Assembly (NCBI GenBank): GCA_012845835.1
Contig: JABAKD010000016.1
Coordinates: 24,480,553-24,544,552 of the forward strand
From: Undaria pinnatifida
Taxonomy: Eukaryota > Sar > Phaeophyceae > Laminariales > Alariaceae
Reading direction: 5' to 3'
DNA length: 64,000 nucleotides
The position numbers and the translations under genes were made by a program. This document shows positions 37,440 through 49,900 of the stretch, piece by piece. The notes below the pieces were generated by a model. That model saw only the letters and a program-made list of their open reading frames with translations. It was not told the DNA's origin and made no database searches. The stretch's first letter is position 1. Each line of letters starts with the position of its first letter.

Positions 37440-38520
37440 CGGAAAACAAACGATCTCCTACCGTCGCTCAAAACTTGGGGCACAGCATGCGCACCACAAC
37501 ACCACACAATGGACCCCATGTCATAGGCAAGCTAAACTCGCGCTAATCGCCTGTAATAACGCCAGGCACTATTCGTACCGCAGCTGCCAGCAAAACTATT
37601 GCCCCGAGAATGAGAAACAGTGCTCGCAGTCCCTTTCCAGCCCAAAATAGCCACTGCGCGTTAACCCAGACAAACCACCTCCTACCGTCCGCTCAATACT
37701 CGGGCACAGCATGCGTGCCACGACGCCACACGATGCACCCTTCACCAAGTAGGCTAGCGAATTTCCCTGCTAGCTGTCTTTAATAGTTTCGGGCGCTACT
37801 ATGGCTGCGAGCAATACCACTGTCCCGAATTTGGAAAAATTGTGGTCGCCGTCCCTCCCCAGCCCTGAGCCACTGCGTGTTCACCAGGACAAACAAATCG
37901 TCTCCTACCGTCGCCTAAAAACGGGGCACAGCATGCGTGCCACAACACCACCCGACGCACCCCACACCTCGTCGGCAAAAGCCTAAATTCCTCGCTGACC
38001 GCCTTCAATAACTATAGGTGCTACTGCAGCTGCCGCCAAAAATATTGTACCGACAATCGGTAAGCAGTGTTATCCGTCCTTCGCCAGCCCTTCGCCACTA
38101 TCTATCCGCCAGCAAAACAAACCGCCTCCTACTGTCGCTCAAAACTCAGCAAGGAGCCACAACGCCACACGATGCACCCATCCACATTGCCTCGGGCACG
38201 GCATGCATGCCACAACACCACGCACAAAGCACCCCACAGTTCCTCGGTAGGCTAAACCCCTCACTGACCGCCTTCAATAAGTTAGGCGCTACCGCCGGCA
38301 AAACCTGTCCCACCTTGAAAACGGTCTCGCCGTCCTCAGCCACCCCGTATTCGCCAGGAACAAACCTCTCCTACCGGCGCTCAAAACCGGGGAGCAACGC
38401 GTGTCACAACACCACAAGACGCGCCCCACAGCTCCTCGGCAGGCTAAAACTCTTACGGAGCGCCGTCAACAATTTCAGGCGCTACTGCAGCTGCCAGCGA
38501 CACTTTGCCCAAAAATGGGT
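37440..38520. repeat. Degenerate tandem satellite, ~220-240 bp units
   Basis: The word CTCCTACCGTCGCTCAAAAC and close variants recur near 37457, 37678, 37899, 38125 and 38366. Each is followed by GGGGCACAGCATGCGTGCCA-like sequence, CGACGCACCC and a GCTACTGCAGCTGCCGCC-like end. Spacing is about 221, 221, 226 and 241. The array ends about 100 bp from the 3' end of the DprA-like gene. Confidence 0.8.
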
Positions 38521-38615
38521 GGGATAGTGTTCGCCGTTCCTGCCTAGCCCCCAACCTCCGTATCGCCCCTGCCTCATAAAACAAAACCTGGCTAATTGGG
38601 ATGTACGGAGATTAT

Positions 38616-41600
38616 TCAGTCTAGGTACAGCTCCGTAACGATCATGTTGAGGGAGCGAGCCTCCCTGGTGGTCTCGATGATGGTGTTGGAGTCGTGGAAG
38701 GCGAAGCAGATGAGTTGCTCCGTGCGCGACAGCAGGTCGGAGTTGCACAGTCGAGAGGCGACGTCGAGAGGGAGGTGGTCGTTCTGCGGGTTAGTCACCA
38801 CGTTGGTCACCTGCACCAAAATCAACGAGCCAGGGCAAAAAATATAACCGCGGAGAAGCAGAAGGAGCCAATGAGCGGAAAAACGGTGATAACGTGGTAA
38901 CGCCGGAGGCCACGCGGCACAATACACGAGGAACGGCTTATCAATACCAAGAAACAGGTATGAGAAGGTGGGTGCAGACTTACTAGCTAGACGCATGCTA
39001 CTGCTGTGTCAATACAATACTGCTGTATGATTACAATTCAGTCCATGGTCCAAAGGGCACAACAAGGCTACAACTTATAGCAGGGGAAAGCAAAACCGCA
39101 AAGTGCGGTAAGTACCGGTGCCTATCGCTACTCTGGGTGTAAAATGTAAGAAGGACCTTTGGTACTAATATTTTATACAAATATTCCAAACACGTCAGCT
39201 GTGAGTTCAATAGTTTTACGGTCGATACTCATGTTTGAAAGCTGCGTGATACACCAGCCGCCCATTTTTACACAAGTACTATCCTTTGAAGACTCATGAC
39301 GAAGTACCCCAATAGTCTTGATATTTCCGTATAGAGTACCCGGTATGTATTAACTCCGCAGCATGCAAATCTAGCACATGCGGCGGTACAACAGTGTGCA
39401 CCTTTTGGATGAGGTCCCTAGAGCCCTCGCTCTGCTTGTCCAAGCTCTGCGGCAGGACAACCGTCAGGAGCTCCTTCCGCTCCGCTCGCAGCGCTCCCCT
39501 GATGTTTAGGTTCGAGGGATTCAGTCGTGCGAAACCGAGCGCATTAGCCCTGCGATGCCCACCTTACATCCCAAACGCCGTTTAGAAGGCGACGTTACAC
39601 TCCAACCGGTAAGTAGATGGCACACACCCCAGGCATGGTAGAAGGGCAACTGCCTCATCGAGGTATACTTTTTCGGCCTTAGGGGAGGAACAGCGTCGAG
39701 GCAATGCTGAAAAGGCAAGGGTCAACACCACGTACTGCCAATCACCAGGCATGAGCCATTGAGAATCGTCATGCTACTGCTGTGCTGTCCGTCGTGAAAA
39801 AATCACAGCTGAATATCGTTGGGAGTTCAAAACGTGTAGATCAAGGCTACGGTATTGTAGTATCATACCCTCATTTTGCACCACCGAGTGTTCACCAGTC
39901 GCGCGGGTGACCCTGTTCCTCACCGAGAAAAACACGTTCGGCGATTTTTTTGGTGCAACGTAGAAAACCATATCCCTTTTCGTATAAACATCGAGTTATG
40001 TCAAACAGCACGAAAGGAAAGAAAGCTTGCGACCGCAAGGAACAGGGGCGTCACTCGCGCGAGTGACACCGAGCCACTGAAAAAACAAAAGGGGGCCAAA
40101 AGGGGGTAAAACGACATAACCCCGCTACCGTTGCATTGGCCTGTAAAACCTTTTCCTCGAGCGGGGGATAGGGATTGTATTTGTGTCAGCCGTTTGTTCT
40201 ATTACCTTTTAAACCCGTGACGCGTGGCCGCCAGTCAAATCCGGCAACCACTGAAAAACAAACGCAGAAAAATGGAAAATGCCGGTGGGACGCAACAATC
40301 GGAACAACCAGTCAGACTACGCTCAGCGCTGCCACATACGGACCTGATCGTCGCTGCGTTGGTCCCCATTGCGCCCGACGTAAAAACGTGGTTCCCGCTG
40401 AGCACCAAAGCGTACGCCAGCAGCTCGATTATCTGCACAACGCGCGAGACACGCGCGCAAAGCACCAATTCACACCAAGACAGACACGCACATGTATATC
40501 ATAGGCGCGGACGTCAGCACACGGGCGCACAAGACAGTCTGGAAACCGTCCTAACATTCCGGGGCGATTATTACTACTATTACTAATACTATTACTATTG
40601 CTGTTACTATAGTGTGTGCGACCATCGTGGTGAGAGGCATGGGCGCACGGTGGACTTCTTACATCTGCTTCGGAAACAACAAATACGGTCGCTATACCGA
40701 TCACCGACAACGCACGCCAAGAGACCAGCACGTTGAGGCAGAGCCAGGAACGACGCCAACGCTCCGCCTCACTCCCGCAAACAAACACCCTAGGTGCCAG
40801 TTCCGTGATGCTGACAGTACTCCTACCAACCCACTGCCGCAAAATAACACGGTTCGCGCCTTATTCCGTTGCGTTGGCACTAGTCTTAATCCTCTACTTC
40901 GTACATTACGAGTAGGCCAACCAACCTGCTGGTGCAAAAAGCTGCAGTGCCGTGTGCCGAGAACGCAGTAGTTTTTCGGCCCCTGGTTCTGGATCTCGGC
41001 GAGTTCCTTGAGGATCGCTTCGATGGAGTACTCCTTCTCTACCACCTGTGGCAAGGCAAGGCAAGGCAAGTCAAGGCCAGCCAAGGCCAATGAACAACAG
41101 CAACGCAAGGGTATGGCAGGGCAACGGCAAGGGCCAAGCAAGGGCAGGGCAAGGGCAAGGCAAGGCAAAGGCAACAACAAGGGTAAGGAAAGGGCAAGTC
41201 AAGAGCAAGGGCAAGAAACACACGGTGCAGGGATCGCACACGCGGTGCGATAAAACAAACCACACATCCTACATTTTCTCCACGGGCAAAACATATCAAC
41301 ATTTTCCAAGCACTCTGTCCCAGAAACTGCTGGTGCAGTTCTGAAAACCCAAAAACATGGGCGAAAGTTCTGAAGCGGGCAATGTTCAATGTGTTTGTTT
41401 TTCTTTCAGGTGTTCCTTGTTTTCGATGCAGCAACCCAACGAGAAATGTGTACAATGCATGATGCACGGACGTTTTGCTCCTGCCCTATCTATACCAATA
41501 TATACCCCGTCAGTCAGCGAATGAGAGCAATCGGGTCGGGCTGCAAAAGGGGTCGTTCCGTCCAATGATGCTTCGCACCCCAATACACCATGCACCCCGT

Positions 41601-44600
41601 GTACAGCAGCAGTACCGTCAGCACAGCAATCAACACGTCCATGCAGAATGCGGACATTAAACGTACCGGTACTGGCACGAAAGAACCCTGTCCACAACAC
41701 GCATTGAATAGCCTCTAAACATGAAAACTGCAGGTCACACTATGGAGTTATATATGGTAGTATGGCTGTAGATCTCTCGCACAACCGAGGAAAGGTACGC
41801 CGCTGACGTCTGACTCAATCACAACATCATGTCATGTTGGTATGAGACAGCGAAAATGTCACTGGTGTAATGTGAGATGGTGATCGTGTCGTTAATATTT
41901 GTGATTAAAATGTCGTTGATATAATGCGAAGTATGAGATCGTGATCATTGCTAGGTTTTAAGGGTGGGGACACAGGGTGTCCCCACGCTAGGGTGGCCGA
42001 TTGAGCACGTCCTCGTTGCTACTCACGTGCGCTCGTTGCTTAGAACTACAAGAGAGATCCACGCCCGAAGAAAGATTAAACAGGTGGGTCTCCGCCCGCC
42101 TATTTATCCCCTATGGTTCCCACCTGAGATACGCCTCCCAAGTTACACGAATATGTGCCCATTATCTACCAGGTATCAACGCAGGAAATGACCTACCAGG
42201 GTACCTTCCAAGGGAACACCATAGTATCATACCATTGGTTCGGACATGTCATATTCTATGAGATGGTGATCATATCATTGATATGGGATGGTGATCATGC
42301 CATTGATATGAAGTGGTGACCAGGTATCTCAGAATTGCAAATCGCCAGACACAGAGCAACAGCAACGACTATAAGTACGAGTCATTACGTACATAATAAT
42401 TCGTACGTAAAACCCTACGTTACTCGTACTCTGTACTCTCGTACAAGCCGCCTCGCTTCTATCATATTTCATATGTAAACGCTGCACATCCCAAATTGCA
42501 ACGCATATTGCTCACGATGTACGTACTCATGTACTGCTGCTGTGTATCGCATAATATGATAGTTGGTATACGTATGTTGTCAGATTTTGTCCCCCTCAGA
42601 AACGGGTTTTATAGTTTCAGCGCACAGACTGCCTAACATCACCCTGTTGACCCTGATAGCTACACTGTAGTTGTAAGGGGAGTCGCCAACTTATATCCTT
42701 AATGAGGACACACAACCCGTCATATGCGATCGGAGTATCACACACAGCTTGCAAAGATGAGTTTCGACAGAATATTCGATCTCACAGCTGGAGTGTATTT
42801 TAACTTTTATAATACTCCCGAGTATTGCTCACGATGGACATACTCATGTACTACTGCTATGTATCGCATAATATGATACTTGGTATATACGATATACCTG
42901 GTGCCTGGTACCAGGTGCCTACTGTAGTGTGAGAGTGTATCGGTAGCGCGGCATTATGTGTCGATTAGATCAATGTGTAGGTCACTTCGCCGATAATGCG
43001 CTCTACCCGCCGACATCCCAGCACATCCAGTATCCGTGCTGATGGTCTAATTATTTATAGAGACTTGTGGTCATGCATTACAGCAGTTCGAGACAGAGAT
43101 GATACACGCAAACACAACAGTCAGTATGATGACGACATTTGATATTTGGCAATGCAACGCCATACCAGTAGACAGCAGTGTTATAAAACAGCAGAATGTA
43201 TTGGTTTCAGTAACGCAAGCGAATAATCATCATTCGCGTTGCATGTCTCCAGGCCCGATAGAGGTCCGACATTAATTTAACGCGGATCTCGCCGTGGGTT
43301 CGTGGGCATGGGTGCAGACAAGGGTAAACCGGCGCTCTCCCGCCGCGCGGGCGCGTGCTCGTCGAAGCACGAGCGAAAGCGTCTGGGTGTGGGTGAGCCC
43401 GTGTCTCTTTTCTTGAGGGATAACTAGACTTGTGCGGGAAAAAAAGGACCGTTTTGACTTCAACAAAAAGACGGATCCTGGTATCACACTTCCGGACAGA
43501 GCGGATGTCAACAGGAGGAGGCTGGGAGGTCTAGGTCAGAAGCAGCCGAGTGAAACGAGCGCCACAGGGCACGGATTGCATCTCTCCGCGCGGGCGACGG
43601 GGCTCAAAGGGACATGGAGTAGGGAAAGCTTGGAAGATGACGCCGAACGCGGCCAGGGTGGCGACGGTGGCATGCGTTGCGAGGGTGGCATGAACCACCC
43701 AGTCTCGATACAGCAAGAAACCTTTACGAACAGAGCGATACACCATGGATGAGGTTCAAGGATATACATGTCATTTTAATTGGCGATGGACAAACTTTTT
43801 CGGGTATACACGGTGCCTTCGTAGCCATAATCGGGTATACACGGTGCCTTCGTAGCCAAAATCGGGTACTATTCTATTTCAGTGCTCGCCACGCCCCCAG
43901 GACACCAGCTGATGGGTTGGGTAGATCGGTTCGAGGTCTGTGACTATTATCGTACACACATACACATTGTGGGTTCATGGGGAGGGTGTTTGGTGGACTT
44001 TTTTTCTGTTGTGTGCGGTGCTGTACTACTGCTGTACCAGGTACTACGTCCTGTAGTACAGGGTGGCGCCGTCGTCGCTCGCCCGCCGTCACCCGATCGC
44101 TCGCTCGCCCGCTCGCCGTCGCTCGCCCGCTCGCCGTCGCTCGCCCGTCGTCGCCGCCGCCGGGCGGCCTTTGGTCGCCGTGGTCGCTCGCCCTGGTCGC
44201 TCGCTCGTTCGCTCGCCCGCCGCCGCTCTTGTCATCATTATTACCACGTCCGCTACAACATCAGATGTGTGTACACATGCATACTACATCGATCGTTGAA
44301 TCGCAATGCATGCACCCCCAGCTCAAGCCCAGCAATATATAGCTGCCTTGCCCTGCGGTGCGGTGGTGTGTCGTGCTGCGCTGTGCTTTCGTTTGGACAT
44401 ACAGCAGCACCAGGTATGATGCGAAGTATCAGGTACCAGGCACCGTCATGTACGTACGTACGTGTTGTTGTGTACTCGTCTTTTTGATTTCTTCATTCAG
44501 GTGATTGTCATCTCTCGGTCCCCATGTATGTTATCCCCCCCCGTAGATTTCACCAGTGCTGCCGATCAGGATGTGACATCGCCAACAAGCACACAGCACA

Positions 44601-46951
44601 GTGCACAGCACAGGGCAACTAGCTCTGCACAAGCAGCTGCTCTTGGCATTATTAATTCGCTAGTCGCACCACACCATGGGCCTCTTCTTTCTGTCCTCTT
44701 TACAAATGTTTTGGTTGCATTCTTATTCTTCCTTGCGCGAGAGCGGAGCCCTTTACATAGAGAAAAATTACAAATATATTTCAAGGACGTCAGCCGTGAG
44801 TTCGACGAATTTCAGGTCAATACTCATCTTTGCAAGCTACGTTGTTGGCACTTGTAATATACTATGTGTGTACATCAAACGCAAACGAGGGCTACAAGTG
44901 TTGCTGGAGTTTCTTGTACCGCGTTTTGTGCTGCACAGCTAGCGCTACACGAAGCTATGCGAAGCCCGAACGCGAGCTACAGCGGGGGACCCAACGCTTT
45001 CTCGGTTGCCGCCCGCAGTGCCTGCTGCTTGTGTCGGCGGTGTGCGGTTAGGGTTAGGGTTAGGCTGATACCAGTGTACCAGGTACGACGTACCCGGTAC
45101 AGCACACAGCACAGCACACAAGAGTCTGCCTGGTAGCTACCTGGCAATTGGATTTTTTCCCTGGCTTGGGAGAACCCGTCCGGCAAGCTCATGTACAGAT
45201 TAAAATACTACCCCTGTGGAAGATACCTCAGAGCACTCAGCTGGAGCACCAGGGCCTGCACATTCTTGTATGTGGCGGCGATGACGTCAAGGATCGCACC
45301 AGCGCGTTGCGATTATTACGTCTAACTTCGAGCTACCACATCAGCAGTGATTGGTCGAATTGAACTTTGAGAGGGGTTGTTTTTTGCCCGCCCCTTTTGG
45401 GGAAACACTGAAATATTCTCTGGAACTCCCGTTTCGAGCAGGTTTTGGCACCGTTTTTGGTCGACCTGTCGAGAGGGGTGGAAAGGGCTGGCGAACCGCA
45501 GATGCTGTCCATCTGTGCTCACACCATCCTGTTGGGCTCGGAGAGGCCGACTCTCAAAGCCTACCCATGCCAATTTTTGTTCGCGCAATGTCGAGAAATC
45601 GTTGAAACTGCGAACGCAATGGACGGATCAGTGGTGCATGTGGTGCAGCACCTGGGTGGATGCATGTCGGTGAGCCCCCGACACAGAATTGTCTCACACC
45701 CTGCACCTCTGATGCCGAAACTTGGTCGGGGCCGACGACTTGTGCTAGGCTGTCGAGGCACGCAAAAATTGTCACGATGCTGCTGCTGTCGCCGAAGAAC
45801 GCGTTTTGCCGGTCAATCGAACAAGTGGTTCCCCAGGTCGTGATTTTTATGCTTAAACAAAGCGGGCTGCATAAAATATTTTCCGTTTGTGAGACTCCAC
45901 GCTTAAGCCTGGAGAATTGGATATGAAGAGGAGAACATTCATTGGCCGCGAGCCAGCAAAAAATAATACAGATTGCCGGAAGAGAAGGAAAAAAGATGAA
46001 TGAAAAAGAAAAACCACTGAAGAAAGAAATATGCTCCAAGCACCCGAGCATGAGCATGAGGCCAACTGGATTGTTGTTGTAGGTGTTGTTCTCACATTAC
46101 CTCGCATAGTCAAGTCCGTGGTCACCAGGACAGGCTCCAGTCACTCTGGAGCTGACGAATACCCCAGGGAAAAACACGAACCAAAGGCGGTACACGCATA
46201 TATCACAGCTGACGAAATTCATGCCTCCACCAAAAACGTATAAAAGAGAAATCGGGAGTCAGCCTCCGATATTGCCAGGTCCATACTGGTGCACACGTCT
46301 CACTACTCGCGCCTGGAAAAAACGACTACCAGGTATACCGCTTTGGATACCAGGTACCTGCTATGTGCGACGCAACGATACAAACAGCGGCAGGCAAGTT
46401 CGGTCTCGCCTCAGCGCCCACCTCCCACCACCTACCTGCTGGGGAGCTCCGACCACTGCAACGTCCGTCGGAATCTCTGTCCTAGCCGGCGCATTCGACA
46501 ATGCCAACAAAGACGCCCTCCCTCCATCTCCCCCTCCTGCTGATGCTGCTGTTGCCCCTGCCGCTGTGGGAAACACAGCAGCCCCCTCCGCCGTCATAAT
46601 CCCCCCCAAGCTCTCCCCCTCCAAGGTTGGAATCCCCTCTGGGCCTGTGACCGTTATCCCCTGCCAGGCTCTGTCAGTGTCCCCTGCCCCCGTGGCGGCT
46701 TCCATCATTTTCGAAGATGCCTGGTCGGATGACCTCTGCCGGCGCACCGTGCCGCCGCCAGTACTTGCACTGCAAGTGCTACCGCTCCTGTTGTCACTGC
46801 CGCGTGCTGGGGCAGAGTGGGTCGAGAGGGCGGGGGGATGGGGAACAACAAAAGAAGATGCCGTCGAGCAGAGGGCCAGCGCTACCACCGCAAGGAGGGA
46901 TGCCGCGCGCCGCACCCGTCGGTAGGCAGACGGTACTTGTCGACGCTTCAT
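38616..46951 (-). CDS. Plastid-targeted DprA-like (SLOG/Rossmann) protein of cyanobacterial type
   Basis: Exons read on the minus strand: 46951-46436, 41045-40926, 40432-40344, 39498-39402, 38810-38616; phases close to 338 residues and a TGA stop. The last four exons carry a conserved core: YCVLGTRHCSFLHQQ, then LSGNHVFTSGAMGTNAATIR, LLTVVLPQSLDKQ, NDHLPLDVASRLCN and QLICFAFHDSN. I recognise this as the family in cyanobacteria, plants and algae annotated as DNA recombination-mediator protein A; function there is largely inferred from DprA (single-strand DNA/RecA loading) and is not proven. Exon 1 starts MKRRQVPSAYRRVRR, then a hydrophobic stretch and the motif STASSFVVP, which looks like a heterokont signal peptide plus ASAFAP-type transit peptide; this suits a plastid-derived protein. 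The link between exon 1 and the core is inference from phase and targeting logic, because 5.4 kb separates them and plus-strand exons lie between. The core exons are much more certain than exon 1. Confidence 0.78.
41048..41215. repeat. GGCAAG minisatellite
   Basis: Irregular repeats of GGCAAGGCAAG/GGGCAAG directly beside the acceptor of the DprA-like core exon. On the coding strand they supply a pyrimidine-rich CTTGCC tract. Confidence 0.75.
43801..43862. repeat. 31-bp tandem duplication
   Basis: Two copies starting CGGGTATACACGGTGCCTTC at 43801 and 43832. Confidence 0.8.
44078..44222. repeat. GCTCGCCCG-rich minisatellite
   Basis: Very GC-rich run of CGCTCGCCCGCTCGCCGT-like units; open in all frames and not coding. 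Confidence 0.7.
45047..45064 (+). repeat. Interstitial TTAGGG triplet
   Basis: Three consecutive GGTTAG units, a telomere-like motif, just upstream of the plus-strand exon at 45199. Confidence 0.7.
45199..45856 (+). CDS. Unrecognised protein, three 3' exons, antisense within a long intron
   Basis: Three exons with good splice signals join in phase 0: 45199-45267 (IKILPLWKIPQSTQLEHQG...), 45442-45669 (VLAPFLVDLSRGVERAGEPQ..., then FLFAQCREIVETANAMDG) and 45749-45856, which ends AVEARKNCHDAAAVAEERVL... and a TAA stop. Introns are 174 and 79 bp. Composition is amphipathic and Leu/Ala/Val-rich, suggesting helical repeats of the HEAT/armadillo kind, but no family was recognised. Upstream exons are needed; 44939-45049 is one candidate (LALHEAMRSPNASYSGG...). 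The set sits in the presumed first intron of the minus-strand DprA-like gene. It is either a nested antisense gene, or that gene's first exon has been misassigned. Confidence 0.5.
46077..46350 (+). repeat. Dispersed ~270-bp repeat, plus-strand copy
   Basis: Full-length relative of the copy at 12781-13056. It starts at GTTGTTCTCACATTA and runs past CTGGAAAAAACGACTACC. It ends about 85 bp downstream of the donor of the plastid-presequence exon. Confidence 0.8.
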
Positions 46952-49900
46952 TGCTACCTTGAGTACGCTACTCGTTGCCATGCTGCCGTTTCTTGTCATT
47001 GGGGTGGTGCAGCAGAGGTGCCTCGTGCAAGCCTGCAGATGCTGCTTGCCAGATGTCATCCTTTTCTCCTTCCTGCGTGGGGGATACGGATTTTAGTGTA
47101 GGCGAATTTTTAGTTGGTTCGGTTTGGACGTTTTCGATACCAGGTACTCTTAACTAGTCCTTGCCCTGTCGGGACATCCGAACGCACCGAGAGCTTAGGG
47201 TTGGGCACACTTGACCGAAGCAAAAGGTCTACCGCGATTGCATCGAGAGTGCACCCCTAATCCACGCAGCTACGCATCGCTGGCCTTCTCACACGCCTTC
47301 ACGTCTGAGCAAGCCCTTTTCGAATGGAAACCAGTTTTGATTTTCTGAAACTACCGTCCGTACTACTCCGATTTTCGGCACCTAACCACTCTTCCCTGCA
47401 CAGCACACTGCGTCACCTGGTGTGTTGGATCAGGCCAAACCCAGCTCTGCTGCAGACCGTGCGCTTAGGTGTACTGGCACCTCGAGTGCCGGTAAAAGTG
47501 GCGCTCAGTTTCAGTTTTATCCTCTCTCCCCGCGAAAGCATCATCATGATCTTACTCGTAACGCCATCGAGTTCAACCACAACACCCTTTTGTTACGGTT
47601 CAGCTCGTTCGACCGTTTCAGTTTTATTTTTTAAAAACTATTTCAAGGACGTCAGCTATTATTTATAATAATAGCTGTGAGTTCGACGAATTTAGGGTCG
47701 ATACAATCAGTACTCATATTTGCAAGCTGCGTTGTTATTTGCATTTTTGCATGTTTGTATGTTGGCATATCAGCGTGTTTTCGTGTCGGCGAAATGTGTC
47801 GGTCTGGTGTCCGTTGTCCAGCGCCCGCTCCCTAAGTTGCTTTTACCCCCTCAGGTATGATGTCTGAGATACAACCTCAAGATCCAGGAGCATGTGTGCG
47901 CGTAAGTAGGACTGCTCTCCTCTCTGCCATCATTGATTGATTGCGTGAAGCGATCCGCACGAAGACGAGAGCACGAAGCACGTTTTTTCTAATCTTCCAA
48001 CGGACGGGTAACAATAATATTACAAGTACGACTCGTAAAAGCACTTCCACGTACAATATTAAGTAAGCTTGCAGCTTGCAAAGATGAGTATTGGCCTGAA
48101 ATTCGTCAAACTCACGGCTGGGACGTCCTTGAAAATTAGTTATAAAATATCGTATTTTCCAGTCATACATGTCGGGTGTCAACGTGGTAACTCATTTGTA
48201 TTCGTAATCCAGCGCTAGCTGGCGTATCCTTCAGCGTTGTTTTGTCAGTTTCGGTAGTGACAACGCGCAAGCTGTGCCTTCCGGCGGTCACACCGTTATG
48301 CTGCTCCAGCAGCGCAAGTAGTATTATTGCCGTTGTATACGGTTGCGTGTGTATGTCGACTCTGTAGAGGATGGGTGCGTACGTCGACCCGACTTGATCC
48401 TTGGGGATCAGATGCGGGGTGGATATAGCCACCCACCCGGAAAGTCATCCCTCCGGTTAGTGTGGGACTTGCAGCGTAAGCTCGCCCACTAAAAAAATCC
48501 CCGACCACGAGAAAACGGCCTTCCGCCGGACTTGGTCCAGCTACGGTCCACCCTACCCACACATTCGGGCGTTAACGTTGGTACTTTATTGGGGGTATTT
48601 TCTTTGGCAAGAAGAGCGAGTTGAGGAGGGGCGTGCAAGGTGGGTCGTTACGCACATGCATTACGAGATAAATGCGACGCCTTCTTCAGTTTTTCCTTCA
48701 ACGTAGTGGTAAAATCGTCGCCACCATAAACCATTTTTCTTTGGTTGAATGAGCTGCTATAGACTAGGGAAAAACAATACAAAACGACGCCAAGTAAGTG
48801 CTGGGAAACGTTCGAAGCTTCACACGTTTTGCACTCAGTCTGTTCCGACGTTCTGTGACTGCTGCTACTACTGTAGTCTATGTACTTACTATTATTTTAT
48901 TTTTTGCCCTCCGGCAATAAACTGTTGCGTTCCACTCATTACTGTAGTAGGGGGGGGCAGGGGGGGGGGATAACAAATATGAACGAAACAAAAACGTCGC
49001 GAAGTCTTGAACTGCCCAAATAAACGAGACCAAAAACGTCACGAAGTCTCAAACTGCCCCGTGGGGAATAGAGATCGAGGCGTGAGGTTTGTGAAAATAA
49101 TACAAAACAAACCAAAGGAGCTGGTTACTCTGGAGAAGCCGGAAGCAGTGTCGAACATATAGAAGTCCAACAACCTCACCGGCAGCGCCAGCAAACAGCT
49201 CCGAGAAACTCGTCGATGTTATGCAAAATTCCGCAGGATGGCGTCACTTTGATGAATCTGGAACGAAGTGCTCTGCTTGGAGTAATATAGTCTATAGCCG
49301 TGCACACGAAGTGAGCCGAGAGTGGGAGATAGCGCGGTCTTGACCGGCCCGCGGTCGTCAAGGAAGCAAAGTACGCCAAGCCCATTTTGTACTAATAGTG
49401 CGGTGTGCGCAGAAACAAGCCCGTGCCACCAACCATTGAACTTGGGGCGTTAAGGTACCAGAGGTGGCCTTCGACGGCGAGCCTGGTGTCGTTGAATCGA
49501 CAAACTCGACTTGGACGCGAAATTAACGGAGCCGCAAATGGAAGAAGAAAAGCAGCCGCCCTTAAGAGCGCGCGCTAGTTTGCTTTGGGCGGCACCGACA
49601 TATATGCGACGTTATCCCCGAATAGTTTTATCGCCATGTTGGAGCGTGGCGCACCATGCCAAGATGTAGTACGTATTTGCCGTTGGTATGTTATCGACGT
49701 TCATCTCTGGCTCCCAAGATGGCAGCACAGTAGATGTTGCAGCTGATTTTTTATAGAACAGCGGTGACTCCACCCCAACCGCGCAAAGGCCGGCGGCTCG
49801 AACTCTTTTTTCAGTTGTTTTGCTGGTTGTGCATTGTGCAACTTAACAGAGGTGCGTGGGTGGTTTTTGAAAACGCTTTCTCCAAAATAACGGGCGGACT

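Noticed and set aside
43430-43752. Plus ORF KKDRFDFNKKTDPGITLPDR...
   Set aside because: Composition is compatible with coding but no family, start context or phase-matched neighbour was found.
46221-46925. 234-residue plus-strand ORF
   Set aside because: It is the complement of the presequence exon, which has a clear signal peptide, good donor and matching phase on the minus strand.
49176-49385. Minus 69-residue ORF starting MGLAYFASLTTAG
   Set aside because: Starts with ATG and a donor-like site overlaps its end, but there is no supporting neighbour exon or known motif.
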